This document shows positions 51,526-62,083 of a DNA stretch of 64,000 nucleotides, piece after piece. The number at the start of each line of letters is the position of its first letter. The stretch's first letter is position 1. The notes below the pieces were generated by a model that did no database searches, had not been told where the DNA came from, and saw only the letters and a program-made list of their open reading frames with translations. The position numbers were made by a program, and so were the translations under genes. This stretch comes from Mastigias papua (Eukaryota; Cnidaria; Scyphozoa; Rhizostomeae; Mastigiidae): the NCBI GenBank assembly GCA_964019165.1, contig OZ025280.1, positions 10,410,428 through 10,474,427 on the forward strand, in the 5' to 3' direction.

Positions 51526-54500
51526 TTATGTGAGGACTTCACGGTAAACAATATTGTGTGTACGTCTACCAGTTGATGTGAAGACTTTGAGGCCAGCAAA
51601 TGATTTTGCTCTGGACACTGCCACATACAACTGACCATGGCTAAACACAGGTTTAGGAAGGTAAACACCAACATACCTCAATGATTGTCCCTGTGCCTTG
51701 TTGATTGTAAGGCAGTATGCAAGTCTGACAGGAAATTGACACCTGACAATGTTGACTGGCAGAGCAGAATCTTGTGATGACAGTGCTATCTTTGGTAGCA
51801 TAACATACTGACCTCTGTGCTCACTTGTGATGATTTCTGCACATATCACATGTCGCTGCAAGTCCCGTACAATGAGACGGGTACCATTACAGAGTCCCTT
51901 TTTTGGATTGATGTTACGCAACAAAATGATGGTAGCACCAACCTAACATGATAAACATATGGAAAATAAGGATGGTTTATTTCGCAGGATAAATAAGGTA
52001 AAATAGCATATCCTGGATATGATCCAACTGTAGATAGTAGTTGAAAATATAGTAGCAAATTTGGCATGGAAATACAGAACTGTGTGTATCACTCACTAAA
52101 AGGGATAGTCATAGCTGTGGAAGCAAATAGGAAAGGAATAAGGTGTGCTACATGTGGGAATATTAGTGATGCTAAAGAGGAAAGTAGGGTATTAGATACA
52201 ATACTGGAGATGTAAATGATAGAAATGTAGAAAAATTGTGATAAAAGTATGAAGATAAACAATGATACTAAAAGCTACTAATACTGTACCTTAAGCTCCA
52301 GCTTGTGCTTTGGAAGTCCGCTGGGAGTTTGTGCATTAAGGAACTCCATTGCATATGCTGCTGCTTCCTCTGGATTATCAGTGACTACTCTGTCTGTACT
52401 CAGGTAAGTGTGCACTGGTCCATGGAGGTGCTGTAGAATGAGATCATTGATGTGATGGGAATTCTCATTCAATGGCGTTAAGCAACAGCGCCCTGACATG
52501 TATACAGGATCTTGCATGAGATCCACATCACCAGGTTGAAGTGGTGGGTAAACAAAGTTGATCATGTCTTGCAGTGATTCTGTCATGATCTCGTCTGGAA
52601 GGTTGACTTGATCATTTGCATCATGTGGTTCATCACCTGTGCCAATTCTGAGAAGCCATTCAGAGAACTGCCTGTATGTGTCATCTCGAGCGGCTCTCAT
52701 GTTTGTCACCAGTTGGAATTGATGAAAGTGACGCCACAAGTGTGAATTGATGATGCATCGGCGAACAGTCTGTTCTCTACCTGCTCTGGGAACAACTGGG
52801 AGAACCTGTCTAAAATCACCACCAAGAAACATGAATTTACCCCCAAATGGCCTATCAACCTGGGTAATATCTCTGAGAAGGACATCAACAGCCTTTAATG
52901 CATTTGCTGGGATCATTGATGCTTCATCCCAGATAAAGATTGTTGTCTCCCTTAGAATGCTAGCTCTGGCATTTTGCCTTTTTATATTACACGTAGAATT
53001 AGGCAATAAAGGAATAGGTATTTGAAATGTGGAGTGTGCAGTTGCTCCATTGATAAGCAATGTGCTGGCAATCCCAGAATATGCCATACATTTCACCTTT
53101 ATTCCCAAAGCCTGAAGGTTATGAACTACAGTGTTATAAAGAAAGGTCTTACCTGTGCCAGCTGGTCCATCCACAAAGTAGCAATTCTGATCAGAATTTG
53201 TTGTTATGGCATCGACAATGGTGTCATGAATATGGTGCTGATCAATGTTGAGTTGTTGGAGCATTTGCTCACCCAGCTGCCGTTCACGAACAATGTCAAT
53301 GTGTTCATTCTGATTTTGTGGATTAACAAAATTGGCAGGAAGCTGTGGAAGATCAGAAAAGTCAACATCTGCAATTGACTTACCATGAACCCTGAGGCAT
53401 GCATCAATGTTCCAGAGACAGAGGTGAATGTGTCTGTCCTGCAATGTGGCTTCTGGGTCATGGAGTTGGTCATGTCTGATGTAATCTTCACACATAGCTT
53501 CTTTGAATTCCTCAAACAGGGCTCTGATGTCGGATGGAGTTTGAAACACCATCAATGTCGCAAACAACTGGCGCATTTGTGAGGGCATGTTCATTACTGA
53601 AGCCTCTTGTAAACAGCGCCTGTGTTCGGTGTCATCCTCAAGCAACCCCATTGCTCTTGCTGCATCTTTGAATGTGGCGCACACCTGAGCATTAACTGTT
53701 CTCAAGTCTTCAAATGATGTCACTCCTGTCCGGTGTAGGAGGAGTAAGCGAAGAGCAAATCGCTGTGGATCAGAAGGTTGAACTTGATAGGTTCGACCGA
53801 TGATTGGTGCAGTTGATCGTCGTCTGCGAGTCCATTTCTTTCCCTGTTGGTTAAATGTGTAATGCTCAGGAATTTCGTGGTACAAATATTGACGTGCATT
53901 CACATCCTCTTAGTTGAGTTTGAAAAATGCTGTCAATGTTGTGTTTTGTCCACGTTCAAGAGCCCTTTGTTCATTGCCATTTTGATAGCATACGTTTTGT
54001 TGCAGAGGGAGGTGAATGGCTAGCCGGATGATGATGTGGCTTTTGTCATGCATCTTGTATTGCATGAGTCTAAAAACTGCCTGGTGTGGTCCAACATAGC
54101 GTGCATTGAGATACTGCAAAATCTCATCATGGTTGAGATAATTTTGTCTGATTTCGACATGTGCAGCATCATTGCCTTTGTGGATATACTTGAAGATGTA
54201 TTTCACACTCCTGACAGTTGTGCAAACCTCCACATTCATATGGCAATTGAACTTCATGAGTAAGTGAGGGTTGTATGGTACCACCCATGAGTCATTCACT
54301 GTGTGGCGACGCAGTTGTGCCCTATGGTGCCCACGTCGTCTGTACAGTGGATATCCATTGACACTGAATTCTGTTTGCAGTTGGAGAGGTTTTGGGAAAT
54401 GTTTTTTGCACTCCCCATTCTCCATGCAGACACAATGAGGGTCCAGTTCACCACAAGGGCCATGCATCATGTGTCTCTTCACAGTATCATGGAACTCTGG

Positions 54501-56258
54501 CTGCAAGTGTGGGTCTGGAATTTCTGCAGATACCAACTGATCAACATCTTGTGCCGTTCGTGGTTTGTCAGCATCTGCAAGAAATAAGACCATGTGTGCA
54601 TGTGGCAAACCCCTTTTTTGAAACTCTATTGTATACACATATGCAGTCACATGTCCAAGTACATGACTCTGAAGAAGATCGTGGAGAAGTTCTTTCAGTT
54701 TCAAGTGGAAGACACGACTGACAATGTCTGGCCTGTCACTTGCAGTCTGATGTGGATATAAATTCTCTTGAATTTCAGGCCACTTTGGGTTTGCTGTCAT
54801 TGTGAGGAAAATGTCTGGTTTCCCATGTTTTGTTACAATTGTCATCGCATCTTGGTACTTTTGGTACATGTTTCTTTGACTGCCTTCAAAGCTTGATGGT
54901 AGGATAATTATGCGGCTTACATTCACATCTTCAACTTGGGCACGTCTGCCTAAATGATCCATCAAGCCTTGGTATGATTCAACACGCAGTTGTAGCTGGT
55001 GTGATCTGATGTAGGCTAATTCGTTCCCCTCTATTTTTGTGAATGCATCAACCAGGTACTGTTGAAGCAATAGACGGGACAGATGAATGGTGGAGAAGGT
55101 GTCACGCACAGCAATTCTGAAAGCATAGAACTCATTTAATGTGAGTCGTGCTCTGCGGCTTGCCCCTTGCTGTCTTTCATTGGGTACAATATGTCTTTGA
55201 ATGTTGACACTCCAGCCCATTTCTCCATGGAAGAACAGCAAGGGGTAAGTCATTGGGTCGGCATTTGGTGATGTTGCCTTGATCTTGACTGTGTTTGGTG
55301 CATTGGGTTGAGCAGGATACACTTCAAGATCTCGGTCAGCTGGATTGGGTGCGGCACCATCATGTCCAACATACACTGCTGCAATCTCCGTTGCTGTGGG
55401 ATTACCATATCACCTGTCTTGAAATGGTCGTGTTGCAATGATCATTTTGACAGGGCGAACTGGCTGATAGTTTGCAACAGCAATTTGCCTTTCCTGTTGA
55501 AGGATGCGACCCATATTGTGATATTGCCGTGCATATGGATTAACAGCAAGTAGTTCATCTTGTAGAAGCTGCATGATTTGAGGCCGGAGGGTTTGATTGC
55601 GTGGATCATTGATCCTCTCCTGCATTGCTTGATTGGTGTCAAGGATGTACATCTGTGCATACTGCGGTGGCTGACCTTGTGGAGCTTCTTGTGCAGCTGT
55701 GAGATGGTAAGCCTGACCATGAATTGTAACAACTCTTGGTCCCCTACCAGCATGTTCAGTCAGAGTTGCATTCCAAGAAGCCATTGACATCGCAGCATTG
55801 TAGTGGCGAATGTTTTCCAAGAAGTGACGTGAATGGGCTGTGTCACCACTGAACAGCTCCACAATGTTATTTGGTGGGAGCTGAATTGGTGGTAAGGTGA
55901 CTTTTCCCTGGAAACAGCATCTAGTGAAAATGCCTTGTGTAGTGCACTCTTCCTGGAAATATCGTGCTGCACAGTGTGGACACCTGTTGTTCATGTCACC
56001 AAGGCGATGTGGCACTGGTAACTGAATGACACCATCCTGGTTGGGAAGAGCTGGCTGCTGAGCACCCTGTGCCATAGGAGGTAGTGGAACAGGATGCTGC
56101 AGGTGCAAGTTAGCCAGGTCATTCACTGCGACAATGACAGGGGGATTATGATTGTTGTGTGCAGCTTGATTGTGTACTTGCCGTTGATCCTGCATCTGGC
56201 TGCGTCGTTGTTCCCTTCTCCGTCTATGCGCAATGCGTATGCGACGTAAACGTGGCAT
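51526..56258 (-). pseudogene. Helitron Rep/helicase, near-intact copy 2 (in E1)
   Basis: Rolling-circle replication initiator plus PIF1-family helicase of the Helitron. From ATG at 56258, exon 1 is 1323 codons (to 52290) and exon 2 is 139 codons including TAA at 51526, giving 1461 residues, in the usual range for Helitron proteins. Arginine-rich N-terminus; zinc-binding-like C93, C96, C105, C114, C115; HUH histidines H553 and H555 in GLPHAHMVLF; two-tyrosine motif Y687/Y691 in KYIFKYIHK; Walker A GPAGTGKT at 1031-1038; D1111/E1112 in WDEAS; GGDFRQVLP from 1146; TINKAQGQS and YVAVSRAK in exon 2. Only two lesions are visible, both in-frame nonsense codons: TGA at codon 283 (copy 1 has CGA) and TAA at codon 783 (copy 1 has GAA). 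No frameshift is seen. The gene is probably dead, unless the stops are sequencing errors. Confidence 0.93.
51943..52289 (-). other. Intron in helicase copy 2 (347 bp)
   Basis: The minus-strand donor is CTTAAG then GTACAG; the acceptor is CATGTTAG then GTTGGTGC. The position and phase 0 are identical to the E4 intron, and splicing restores the same Lys-Val-Gly-Ala join. The intron bodies of the two copies look much more diverged than the exons. Confidence 0.88.
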
Positions 56259-57089
56259 GAGTGATAAACTGTGTAATGGAAATGAAATGATGGAATAGAG
56301 AGATATAAAAAGAACTGAGGAGTTTGTGATAATATGGTTATGGAGGAAAGTGTATAAAAGACTGGGGGTTAGAATGTTGTAAACATGTGTCACTTGCTGT
56401 GACATGAGAAAAGATTACAAATAATAGTAATAAAATGCAAACATCATGTTGAGAAGTTTTGATGTCAGTTAAGAATCATCATTAGAGAAATCAATAGGAG
56501 AACAGAGAGTACTGCTTATGCATACTAATTTGTAAGTAACTGTCTATGCATATTGAGTGGTTTGTTTCTAACGTCCTGTTTAATTCTAACTCTTTGTGTA
56601 TAGATTGCTTGGGGTGTGTGCAACTCTTGTCATGTATTGTAACTTCCCTTGTATTAGGCAATGCATAGTAGGTATATGTAATTGAAATGTAAGTAAGAAG
56701 AGATGTAAAGAACAAGGTGATAAGTATGTGTGATGACAGAGAGAATTGTGAAATGTAGTTAAGGTGGGAGAAGGGGTGATGCTTGATATGTAAATGTAAA
56801 AAGTATTTAAATGGTTAGGAAGAATTATAGAATAAAGTGAAGTTAATCTCTCTAAGGAAAAGCACAAGAAATCTAAATAAACAAAGGAGTGGAAATGCAA
56901 GGACATTGTCTATGGTTCAAAAATATGAAAAGCTAAGTAATGCAGGTAGTAAGATATGTAGGTAGTAGAATGTAAAGTGGAAAGCTAATCCGAGTAGAGG
57001 TTATAATTTATAAAAGTAACTAAAATGTATACCTAGGCAATGTGGTAGACATGTTAAGTTGTAAACCAACAATTAGATAAAAGCTGGGA
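56259..57089. other. Region 5' of the E1 helicase, no gene seen
   Basis: AT-rich sequence with many short purine-rich stretches on the plus strand. Short open frames have no recognisable domain. Presumed E1 leader; no TC terminus was found. Confidence 0.4.
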
Positions 57090-57610
57090 ACTTGTCAATA
57101 ACATGCAATAAAGACAGCTGAGGAGATTAAGGAAGTAAGTCTGCATTATAAATTAAATGATAATAGCTAGAATGACAACAGAAAACAGAACCGTATGTGG
57201 CAGACTGAGAGAGTCAATCAATAGTGAATCAATCAGTCATAAAAGTTATATGTAACAATTGGTTAGATGTAGTTTATATAACTAATTAAGAGAATCTATC
57301 TACTCTACAAAAATAATAACATAGCATAAAGGCAATTGAGGAGAGTAAGAATGCAAGTCTGTGTTTCAAAGTATCTGATAATCTTACGAGAATAAACAGA
57401 AAATAGAACCATATGAGGCAGGTTGGTATGAGACACTCAATTAATCATTCAATTAGTAAATCAATCAATGAACCAATCAATGAATCAATCAATGAATCAA
57501 TCAATGAATCAATCAATGAATCGATCAATGAATCATGAAAGTATTTGTAACAATAGGGTATATATAGTTTATATAACTAATTAAGACAACCTATCTACCC
57601 TACAAAATGT
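57090..57610. repeat. 295-bp imperfect direct repeat, about two units
   Basis: AGTTTATATAACTAATTAAG occurs at 57271 and 57566 (offset 295), each followed by a CTATCTAC(T/C)CTAC sequence. Both units also share AACAGAAAA(C/T)AGAACC and a CAATCAAT tract. Unit 2 contains an expanded AATCAATG minisatellite. Confidence 0.8.
57461..57538. repeat. (AATCAATG)n minisatellite
   Basis: About nine 8-bp units with occasional substitutions (CCAATCAATG, TCGATCAATG), nested in the second 295-bp unit. Confidence 0.9.
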
Positions 57611-58159
57611 AATAACATAAATAAAATCTAATGTGAGTACAAAGATAATATGTACAGTGCCTGCCATGCAAGCTACGTGTATTTTGGTGGAATTTGTGAA
57701 GAAAGGATGCTAAGTGAAGTTTGGCACTGAGGGTATTCTATAACAGACTGCCTCTGAAGGATAGGGAAGTTAAGTAAGTTAAGTGGTGCAAAATGAAGTG
57801 TGAAGTCTGTGGTAATGTGTTGTGGTGAAAAGTATGGACTAAGGAAATCGCTAATGCCTGAGGGAGAGAAAACCGACATTGCTAGGTACCCAGACAGTAC
57901 TCGGGAAATAGGCGTGGGAGGGGATAAAATTGTGGTCAGATGTATGTAAGGCTGCGTTCATATTGCACAAGTATGTTGGTGGCATCTATACTCGCTAGTC
58001 AATTTGTGTGGTACATACCATAACCCTTGCTGTGTTCACAGTGGAGAGATTGTCAAGATGGTAACTGGTGGATCAAGGGACCATATATTTCTCAACCCCC
58101 TTCCCCCTGATGGCCATAGCGTTATAGGAAAATATGGCAATGAATTATTATTGAGAAAA
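57611..58159. other. Noncoding sequence, nothing recognised
   Basis: No domain-bearing open frame, RNA gene or repeat was recognised here. Confidence 0.4.
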
Positions 58160-58345
58160 GTGCAGTGAATGAATGAAGGAATGGATAAATGAATGAACGA
58201 ATGGATAAATGAGTGAATGAACGAATGAATGAATGAATGAATAAATGGACAAATGAATGAATGAATGAATGAATGAATGAATGAATGAATGAATGAATGA
58301 ATGAATGAATGAATGGATAAATGAATGAGTGAACGAACGAACCAC
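58160..58345. repeat. (GAAT)n microsatellite
   Basis: Tetranucleotide GAAT/AATG repeat with interspersed GGAT, AACG and AAAT variants; the cleanest run is about 58253-58313. The 4-bp period makes all three minus-strand frames look like His-Ser-Phe-Ile repeats, which are not real proteins. Confidence 0.97.
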
Positions 58346-60689
58346 TGTATGAAGTCAACAGAATTGAATTCTATGTGGTGAACGTAGCTCTCGTCAATGC
58401 ATTCTACAATAAAAGTGTGTAGGTGAAAGAAAAAGAGGCATAAGGGGACGTCCAAATCCTAAAAGATCCTCTCCCCCTTCACCATTGTTTAACGTCTAAA
58501 AAAGTCTGAAAGTCATCGTACCCCCTTCTCTCTCCTCGCCGATGTCATATATGTGTATGGCCCTAATGCTATACAAGAAGTGTAGAGAGATGAGAGACCA
58601 CTGTCAAGTGCTTAATTGCCTTCCCCCCACTACTTACATGTTGAAAATTTTTCCTACCCCCCCTCCCCATCTGCTCTTAGTAGGACACCTCGGCAATTAT
58701 TTCTATGATATCTTGCCTTGTGACTTCAATATTACAATGTGTAACAACTATCGCGCTTGAGAGGGAAAAACGCTACAAAGATGTATCTTTAAAGGCGGAG
58801 ACAATGTCAAGTAGAGCGCAATATCAGTAAGGTTGGTGTGTTCTGAAACCATGTAGAACATATGATAGTTCATGCGATGCAACTATTATAATACATGATG
58901 AAAGAAAACAATGAGTCAAGTAGAAGAAACTTTGTTCATTAGTTAGAGAAATGTATGGTTGACGGGAAAGACTCAATACGATGCCAAATTCAAAACGTTT
59001 ACACCACAGGATATTGGGAATGTATACTACAGTTTCATAGCTACATAATTGTTCTATTGGTATTGTTAAAACAGACTTTTAATTACGTATTACACTGAAA
59101 TATTGAAGCCATAGTTGCTAAGGACAGTTGTTCTGTAAATGAAGAAAGCATACCAGCCTAGAGTCCCTTCTATTATAAATTTACTATGTTGATTGCACAA
59201 ATCCAGCTCCCGATAACTGCGACCCTCATTAATTGAATTTCTCAAACAATTCCAACCACGGCAATTAGGCACTTAAGAGTGCGTACGTGTGTGGTAGACA
59301 GGAAGTTGCAACTACAAGAGGTTAAAAAAATTTGGTACTTTCAAGTCCGGAATAGACACCCCCCGACTATTTATTTTGTCCAAAATGCACACCAGGACAT
59401 TCTTATTGCAACCCCCCCCCCCCCCGCTTAGTAACTTTGAGAAAAAGAGGAAATGTCCCCAAGCAGACCCAGAATTGTCCGGCGAAAGTATTTCGTTGTG
59501 AATGTTTGTTGCGCTGAAAAAATGCTAGCATGACATGCGTAAGTGCTGCAAGAAGCACTGAAAACACAGCCAACAGTTGTGCCAATGATGCTGAATGACG
59601 ATGATAGACACACTTTCAGCATTCTAGAAATATGTAATAAGTGTAATAAATTTTGTTTCAAAAAGTTAAAGTTTTCCAACCAATGCATATAGTGGTCTTC
59701 TCTCCACTTATTGCCACCCCCCTTCTATTCTGGACTGGAGAGTATGTAGAAAAAGGAATGTAATAGAGACATCGTTGTATCTGAATGTCACAGTGAGGGT
59801 ACAATAATGATCATCCAGGCATATTGAACTTAGAATTATAGTTTGTATGTTGGTAGGGTTGTATAGTGTTGGGAAGTAATGTTCAGTGTATAGAATTTCT
59901 CTGGTAATAAACTGTTCTGTAGGAGTTGATGATCTAAATACAAAAATGTTGTATACTGTGCTAAGTATCAGGGCCGTGTGCATATGCTCACTGATGCTTC
60001 CCCTGGACAGGCATAGTCATCCCGGTAATCAAATGTTTCTGTTCTACACGTTTGTTTTGTAAGAACAGTTGGTTCCAGTTTCACCCTAAGGTTTCTTATT
60101 TTTCCGTATATTTTCAGCCTAAGGTTTTTCTTATTCTGTTTCTTAATGTCGTTTTCGAATTTCCTGAGCATAGTAGTGTCAAGACATAACATCCATAAAC
60201 TACTTCAACAAAAAACTTGAAGAATACAAAGTTAAATTTACAGATGGCAGCATAGATTACATAAAAAAAGCTAATATCGATGGTGTTGAACTAATTCTTG
60301 TACAATAAGTCTGCTTAATCGCTGTTTAGCACTTTATACTGTTCTGTTCTGTAGTAGATTGTGATGTTCGCTTTTTAATGATAGTTTATTTCTTGAGTGT
60401 TTTGAATCTCAGCCTGTCTTGTTTCTTAAGTTGTTCTTATTTTGTGGCTTAAACTCAGCCTGGTGTTTGTTGTACAGGTTGTTCTTATAAAACAAAGCGT
60501 GTAATGACGCCTTTCTTTTCTATGACAGTGTATATGATAGGTCGCACACTGTTCAGCGCAGTGTGAACATGTGGGTAAGAGGTAAGAGATTGTGCAATGT
60601 CAATTAAGGCTGACAGTGCAAGCATAAGGTCAAGAGGTGAAACAAGGCTATACCGTTAGGCTGCTAGTATACGTGGGGGGGGGGGAAGG
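58346..60689. other. Noncoding sequence, nothing recognised
   Basis: Includes a C run at 59412-59425, a G run at 60675-60685 and CCCC-rich stretches at 58622-58672. A minus-strand open frame at 59968-60192 (74 codons, lysine-rich in the first half) has no motif I recognise. Some of this may be remnants of the LINE at 60690-61163. Confidence 0.4.
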
Positions 60690-61163
60690 GCCGAGTAATT
60701 TTTCAGCCATGTGTCTGAGGTCCCTGTGGCACAGTAGGTACCCCTGTGCTAGAATCCTTGTTAAACTATTAGTAGTACCAAGGAGGACACAGTTTTAAGC
60801 TTCTTGTATCGAGATGTTACCTGGGAGTTTGCTGATGTATTTTTGCATCCCTTTTTTGATTAGACTAAGTGCACCTATTATAACAGGTATTGTCGCGGCT
60901 TTCATACCCCATAATCTTTCAATTTCAATTTCCAGATTTTTATACTTTGAGAGTTTCTCGGTCATTTTTATTGAAGTGTTGCGTTCTGTAGGGACAGATA
61001 TCTCAAGTAGTTGGCAATTTCTACCCTTCTTATCTTTCATTACTATGTGAGATCTATTGGCCCTGGTTTCTCTGTCGGTTTGGATTGGCATGTGCAACAG
61101 TATAGTGACTTCATTGTTGTCTGTTACAGTGTTTGGCTCGTGTTCATAGTAGTTGGCGCTCAC
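60690..61163 (-). pseudogene. LINE fragment: restriction-like endonuclease tail
   Basis: The minus-strand frame resembles the C-terminal end of non-LTR retrotransposon polyproteins with a restriction-like endonuclease domain. Recognisable pieces, in order: YYEHEPNTVTDNNEV, PIQTDRETRANRSHIVMKDK, LLEISVPTERNTSIK, EKLSKYKNLEIEIERLWGM, IPVIIGALSLIKKGMQKY and LPGNISIQEA. In related elements an Asp sits in the PDIV motif; here it is His (SHIV), so a catalytic position appears lost. After TAA at about 60795 the frame continues as LLGTTNSLTRIL, again like the family, so the stop is internal decay. No reverse transcriptase of this element was seen upstream. The exact clade (R2/R4/NeSL-like) is not resolved. 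Confidence 0.75.
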
Positions 61164-61395
61164 TTCAATGGTATAGTGCTTGCAGATTCGAATTAATATA
61201 ATTAATATAGGTAGTATAATAGCTGATTGAACTCTACTATTTGCAGAAAATTATAAATTAAAATTACTTACAACAAATGTGTATCGAATGCCATAGGTAT
61301 GAAACAATACAATTAATTACAATGAATGGGTAAAAGGTACAAAATTAAAACTATGAGGAGACTCGGTATAAAGGAATAACTATATGAAGAAATAA

Positions 61396-62083
61396 CTATA
61401 TCAAGACTTCAATATGTTCAACGTAAGGGTTGCATAATCTGCAGTTGCGTTTTGTATCTTTCCAAGTTTTAATCTTTGTCTTAAATATTGGGAGGCTAGA
61501 GGATCTTTTAATGTCGTCTGTAAGCTCTTGCCAGAGCTTCGATCCCAAGTAGGTTGTACTTTCTATACCATAGCAGTTTGGTTTTGGTGTTGGTATCGAA
61601 ATTCGCGATGTGTTTCTGAGATTATAGAACGAGTTTTTTTCAATAGAGATTTCTATCATGAAGCTTGCGTTGAGATTATGTATAGTTGTATATATGTCTC
61701 TAAAAAGCAACAGCAGAGTTTTATCATGGATAGACATCGAGTTGCCTTTTTGAAGAAGAGGTTGAAAGTTTGATTCATAGTTATCATAGGCAAGACGCAA
61801 AGATTTTTCATGAAGTCTATTTATCCCATTGTCTGTCTCTCGATCACAAAACTTCTAAATCAAAGGACAGTAGCTCCATTGTGATAAGATGAAGACGCGC
61901 ATGTGTTACTTGTTTATCTTCCATGTAGTTGGAAATTCGGCATAAGGCTAGTACTTTTGGTTAGCTATTTTGCATATGGATTGTATTTGTCCTCTGAACG
62001 ACAATGTATTGTCAATAATTACACCGACAAGTTTCCGGTCTTTGCTAGGCTTAATTATCGTATTATCTATATTTAAAGATGTC
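61396..62083 (-). pseudogene. LINE fragment: reverse transcriptase C-terminal region
   Basis: Minus strand. In order: KLVGVIIDNTLSF (typical of the region after the polymerase core); a frameshift near 61955; ALCRISNYMEDKQ; a further shift; then QWSYCPLI, a TAG where a Trp codon is usual, and KFCDRE. The open stretch from 61800 follows: LRLAYDNYESNFQPLL, SMSIHDKTLLLL, FYNLRNTSRI, STTYLGSKLWQELTDDIK and LPIFKTKIKTWKDTKRNCRLC, ending with a stop near 61396. This order matches the C-terminal third of jockey/CR1-type LINE reverse transcriptases found in many invertebrate genomes. It is 5'-truncated and decayed, and separate from the endonuclease fragment at 60690-61163. Confidence 0.8.

Larger units (their letters stand above)
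49353..56258 (-). mobile_element. Helitron E1: autonomous-type element, decayed (5' end not found)
   Basis: The 3' end is the 16-bp hairpin at 49353-49388. It carries a nearly full-length Rep/helicase gene from 56258 to 51526. The right coordinate is a minimum: no copy of the 43-bp 5' block was found from here to 64000, so the 5' end is beyond the window, diverged or lost. A donor-like CTCAG then GTGAGTCG at about 63144 with weakly leader-like flanks hints that the leader might extend that far, interrupted by LINE fragments. Confidence 0.65.

Noticed and set aside
53910..55376. Treating the E1 helicase as three or four separate genes
   Set aside because: The pieces are in one frame separated by single nonsense codons, and their order matches the continuous E4 copy.
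58036..58455. His-Ser-Phe-Ile repeat proteins on the minus strand
   Set aside because: Product of the GAAT microsatellite; all three frames give similar text.
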